Origin: Ignavibacterium sp.
GTDB taxonomy: Bacteria; Bacteroidota; Ignavibacteria; Ignavibacteriales; Ignavibacteriaceae
Length of the DNA stretch: 64,000 nucleotides
Assembly (NCBI GenBank): GCA_018335755.1
Contig: JAGXRK010000046.1
Span: forward strand, 1 to 64,000
Reading direction: 5' to 3'
The notes under the pieces are model-generated. The model saw only the letters and a program-made list of their open reading frames with translations. It did not search any database and was not told the DNA's origin. Position numbers and translations under genes: made by a program. Below, one piece after another: positions 62,137 to 64,000 of this stretch; positions within the stretch are counted from its first letter, which is position 1, and every line of letters starts with the position of its first letter.

Positions 62137-63131
62137 TCTCTGTATTCCCGTACATACTTTAAGTGTTCAGAATATGTTCTTCCGAAATTATGTCCGCCCT
62201 TTCCATCAGCCACAAAATACAAATAACTATGTCTTTCAGGATATAGCACTGCAAGTATAGGATTTTTTCCCGGATTATTTATTGGTCCCGGTGGAAGACC
62301 GGCATATTTATAAGTGTTATAGGGTGAATCAATATTTAGATCTCTATACAATAATCTTCTCCATCCATCGGGAAGCAAGTACTGAATAGTTGGATCGGCT
62401 TGAAGCCTCATCCCGACTCTGAGCCGGTTGTGATAGACACCTGCAATTCGTGGCATTTCATCAATTAAGTTTGTTTCACCTTTTACAATGGAAGCCAGTG
62501 TAATTACTTCATGGATACTGAATCCAATTTCACTTACTCTGGATTTTAGTGTGTCTTGCCAGAAGTCCGTAAAACCGTTGTAGAAGATTCTTATTACTTC
62601 CTCAGGTGAACTTCTTTCATATATTTTATAATTACCGGGAAATAAATAACCCTCCATTGTTGGGTGTTCAATTCCCAGTGATTTGACAAATTCAGGATTA
62701 CGTGCAGTGTTCGCAAATGAAGCACTATCAATCCTGAGATCTCTTCGTACTCTTCCTGAGAGCCACTTTATAGTTTGTCCGTCATTGACTCTGATATTTC
62801 TTAAATAATCTGCAGGCCCATGCACCAAAATATCAAGCAAAGCCAGGTAGCTTAAATCATTAGGTAATTTAAAGCGGGCAGCTTTAATTTTTTTTTCAGC
62901 ACCATATAAAAAAGCAGCAATCCTGAAATTCAATTTATTTGGAATGACCTTTTTATCAGCCAGTCGATCAGCAACAGATAAGAACGGTTCGCCTTCCTTA
63001 ATTTCAAAAATAACAGGTTCATCAAGGGAATAATGATTCGGAGTAAAAAAAGTAATGTATCCTGCTATGACTATAATCAGAAATAGCGCAAGTACTGCAA
63101 ATAATTGTTTTTTACTTAAATATTTATTCAA
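62109..63131 (-). CDS. mltG: endolytic peptidoglycan transglycosylase MltG
   Basis: 340 residues, start TTG at 63131 with no better ATG upstream. One N-terminal membrane helix (LFAVLALFLIIVIAGYITFF), a LysM-like part (~40-100), then YceG domain: TMEGYLFPGNYKIY, EVITLASIVKGETNLIDEMPRIAGVYHNRLRVGMRLQADPTIQY in parts with the catalytic Glu in KGET, and SPYNTYKYAGLPPGPINNPG. Sets glycan chain length at the inner membrane. Confidence 0.93.
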   Translation of the reverse strand: MNKYLSKKQLFAVLALFLIIVIAGYITFFTPNHYSLDEPVIFEIKEGEPFLSVADRLADKKVIPNKLNFRIAAFLYGAEKKIKAARFKLPNDLSYLALLDILVHGPADYLRNIRVNDGQTIKWLSGRVRRDLRIDSASFANTARNPEFVKSLGIEHPTMEGYLFPGNYKIYERSSPEEVIRIFYNGFTDFWQDTLKSRVSEIGFSIHEVITLASIVKGETNLIDEMPRIAGVYHNRLRVGMRLQADPTIQYLLPDGWRRLLYRDLNIDSPYNTYKYAGLPPGPINNPGKNPILAVLYPERHSYLYFVADGKGGHNFGRTYSEHLKYVREYREWLKKQQKK

Positions 63132-63189
63132 ACTCGTTATAAATCATTGAATGATACAATATAATATAAACAAAAATTATTGAGTGAAA

Positions 63190-64000
63190 TTAAAGTCCAT
63201 CAGAAAAATGATTTTCAGATAGACCCGGGAAGGGCTTGCTTTCGAGCGTATCTCTTATACCTGCAGCGTAAAGTGATTCTCCCCGAAAAGCTATCATAGC
63301 AGCATTATCACCACAGTATTCAAAAGCAGGTATAATAAGTTTTACATCATGTTTATTTCCTAATTCGCCGGCTGATTCTCTTAATAATCTGTTGGCAGCA
63401 ACTCCTCCAACAACTGAAATAGATTTTATATTAAAATTTTGAATTGCTTTCTCAAGTTTTCTAATCAGTGCCTGAACAACTGCAAATTGAAATGAGGCAG
63501 CAATGTCATTAATAATTTGTTCATTCATGTTACCATTTAATGATTGAACATATCTCAGTACAGAAGTCTTAATTCCACTGAAGGAAAAATTATACGGATC
63601 TTTTAACTGTGCGATTGGAAAATTTATTTTATTTTGATCCCCTTTTATTGCAGCAGCCTGTATTTTAGGTCCACCCGGATAACCAAGCCCAAGCATTTTT
63701 GAAACTTTATCAAATGCCTCACCGGCAGCATCATCAACAGTAGAACCGAGTTTTACGATTTCAGTAAAACTTTTTACCAGCAGCAGCAATGTATGTCCGC
63801 CCGAGACAACCAATGCAATAAACGGGAATACAGGTTTTTCTTCCATCAGAAAACCTGAAAATATGTGACCCTCGATATGGTTGACACCGATAAAAGGTTT
63901 ATTAAGTGAGTATGAAAGTCCCTTAGCATATGTTAATCCAACTAATAAAGCTCCAATCAGGCCCGGACCAGCAGTCGCAGTGATCAATTCAACATCATTT
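63190..64000 (-). CDS. tsaD: tRNA N6-threonylcarbamoyladenosine synthase subunit TsaD (5' truncated by window)
   Basis: The frame runs off the window end, so the N-terminal ~80 residues are missing; a TTG at 63987 is internal. ASKHA-fold motifs visible: TATAGPGLIGALLVGL, NHIEGHIFSGF (metal His-x3-His), FIALVVSGGHTLLLLV, STVDDAAGEAFDKVSKMLGLGYPGGP, SFSGIKTSV, VVGGVAANRLLRE and CGDNAAMIAFRG. Transfers threonylcarbamoyl to A37 of ANN-decoding tRNAs with TsaB/E. Confidence 0.94.
   Translation of the reverse strand, partial: NDVELITATAGPGLIGALLVGLTYAKGLSYSLNKPFIGVNHIEGHIFSGFLMEEKPVFPFIALVVSGGHTLLLLVKSFTEIVKLGSTVDDAAGEAFDKVSKMLGLGYPGGPKIQAAAIKGDQNKINFPIAQLKDPYNFSFSGIKTSVLRYVQSLNGNMNEQIINDIAASFQFAVVQALIRKLEKAIQNFNIKSISVVGGVAANRLLRESAGELGNKHDVKLIIPAFEYCGDNAAMIAFRGESLYAAGIRDTLESKPFPGLSENHFSDGL

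Overview
The window looks like a chromosomal segment of an Ignavibacteria-type bacterium (Bacteroidota/Chlorobiota side). Evidence: several secreted proteins end in a type IX secretion (T9SS) sorting domain with the QNYPNPFNP signature; there is a Bacteroidota-type histone H1-like Hc1 protein, a BshC enzyme for bacillithiol, SPOR and TPR lipoproteins, a PorV/FadL-like outer-membrane protein and a TonB-dependent receptor. DNA is AT-rich and few genes carry a strong Shine-Dalgarno sequence. The taxon is inferred from gene content only.

Layout. 0-11 kb: end of a T9SS cargo gene, lysine 6-aminotransferase, rsmI, then a minus-strand block (apt, enoyl-CoA hydratase, PAP2-like membrane protein, dus), a TonB receptor and two convergent T9SS cargo genes that share a palindromic stop region. 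11-20.5 kb: OB-fold lipoprotein, HD hydrolase, SixA, a class III cyclase-TPR protein, malic enzyme-phosphotransacetylase, queuosine-precursor transporter and a DUF6600-like protein with a long charged tail. 20.7-23.8 kb: a compact radical SAM/flippase-like/GT2 operon. 24-31.2 kb: bshC facing a seven-gene minus-strand operon (ymdB-like, orphan DNA methyltransferase, folD, deoC, HicB-like, trmH-like, aroA). 31.2-35.6 kb: a DnaQ-UvrC fusion with an eIF2B-like partner, a MATE pump and a HEAT-repeat protein.

36.1-40.1 kb is the accessory part: two tRNA-Ser genes, palindromic mini-elements, a broken second copy of a tRNA-Ser 3' end, and three tandem Rhs-core 'tip' fragments. Two of the tips keep distinct C-terminal domains, each followed by a small membrane-protein gene; the third is damaged by identifiable short insertions. 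It reads as a stockpile of Rhs toxin-tip/immunity cassettes without a full-length Rhs gene in view, and is the best candidate for a poorly described system here.

40.2-64 kb is mainly housekeeping: mannose-1-phosphate guanylyltransferase, an MFS pump, a CapA-like protein, Hc1, a membrane FeS oxidoreductase resembling ETF:menaquinone oxidoreductases, bioY, a hydrolase, hisA-like/cNMP-binding/Usp genes, a polyprenyl diphosphate synthase, tatC, glyA, envelope lipoproteins, gmhB, glgA, a SPOR lipoprotein, hutI, an Ig-like lipoprotein, mltG and a 5'-truncated tsaD. Genes are densely packed, with many 1-20 bp overlaps, convergent overlapping ends and several GTG/TTG starts.
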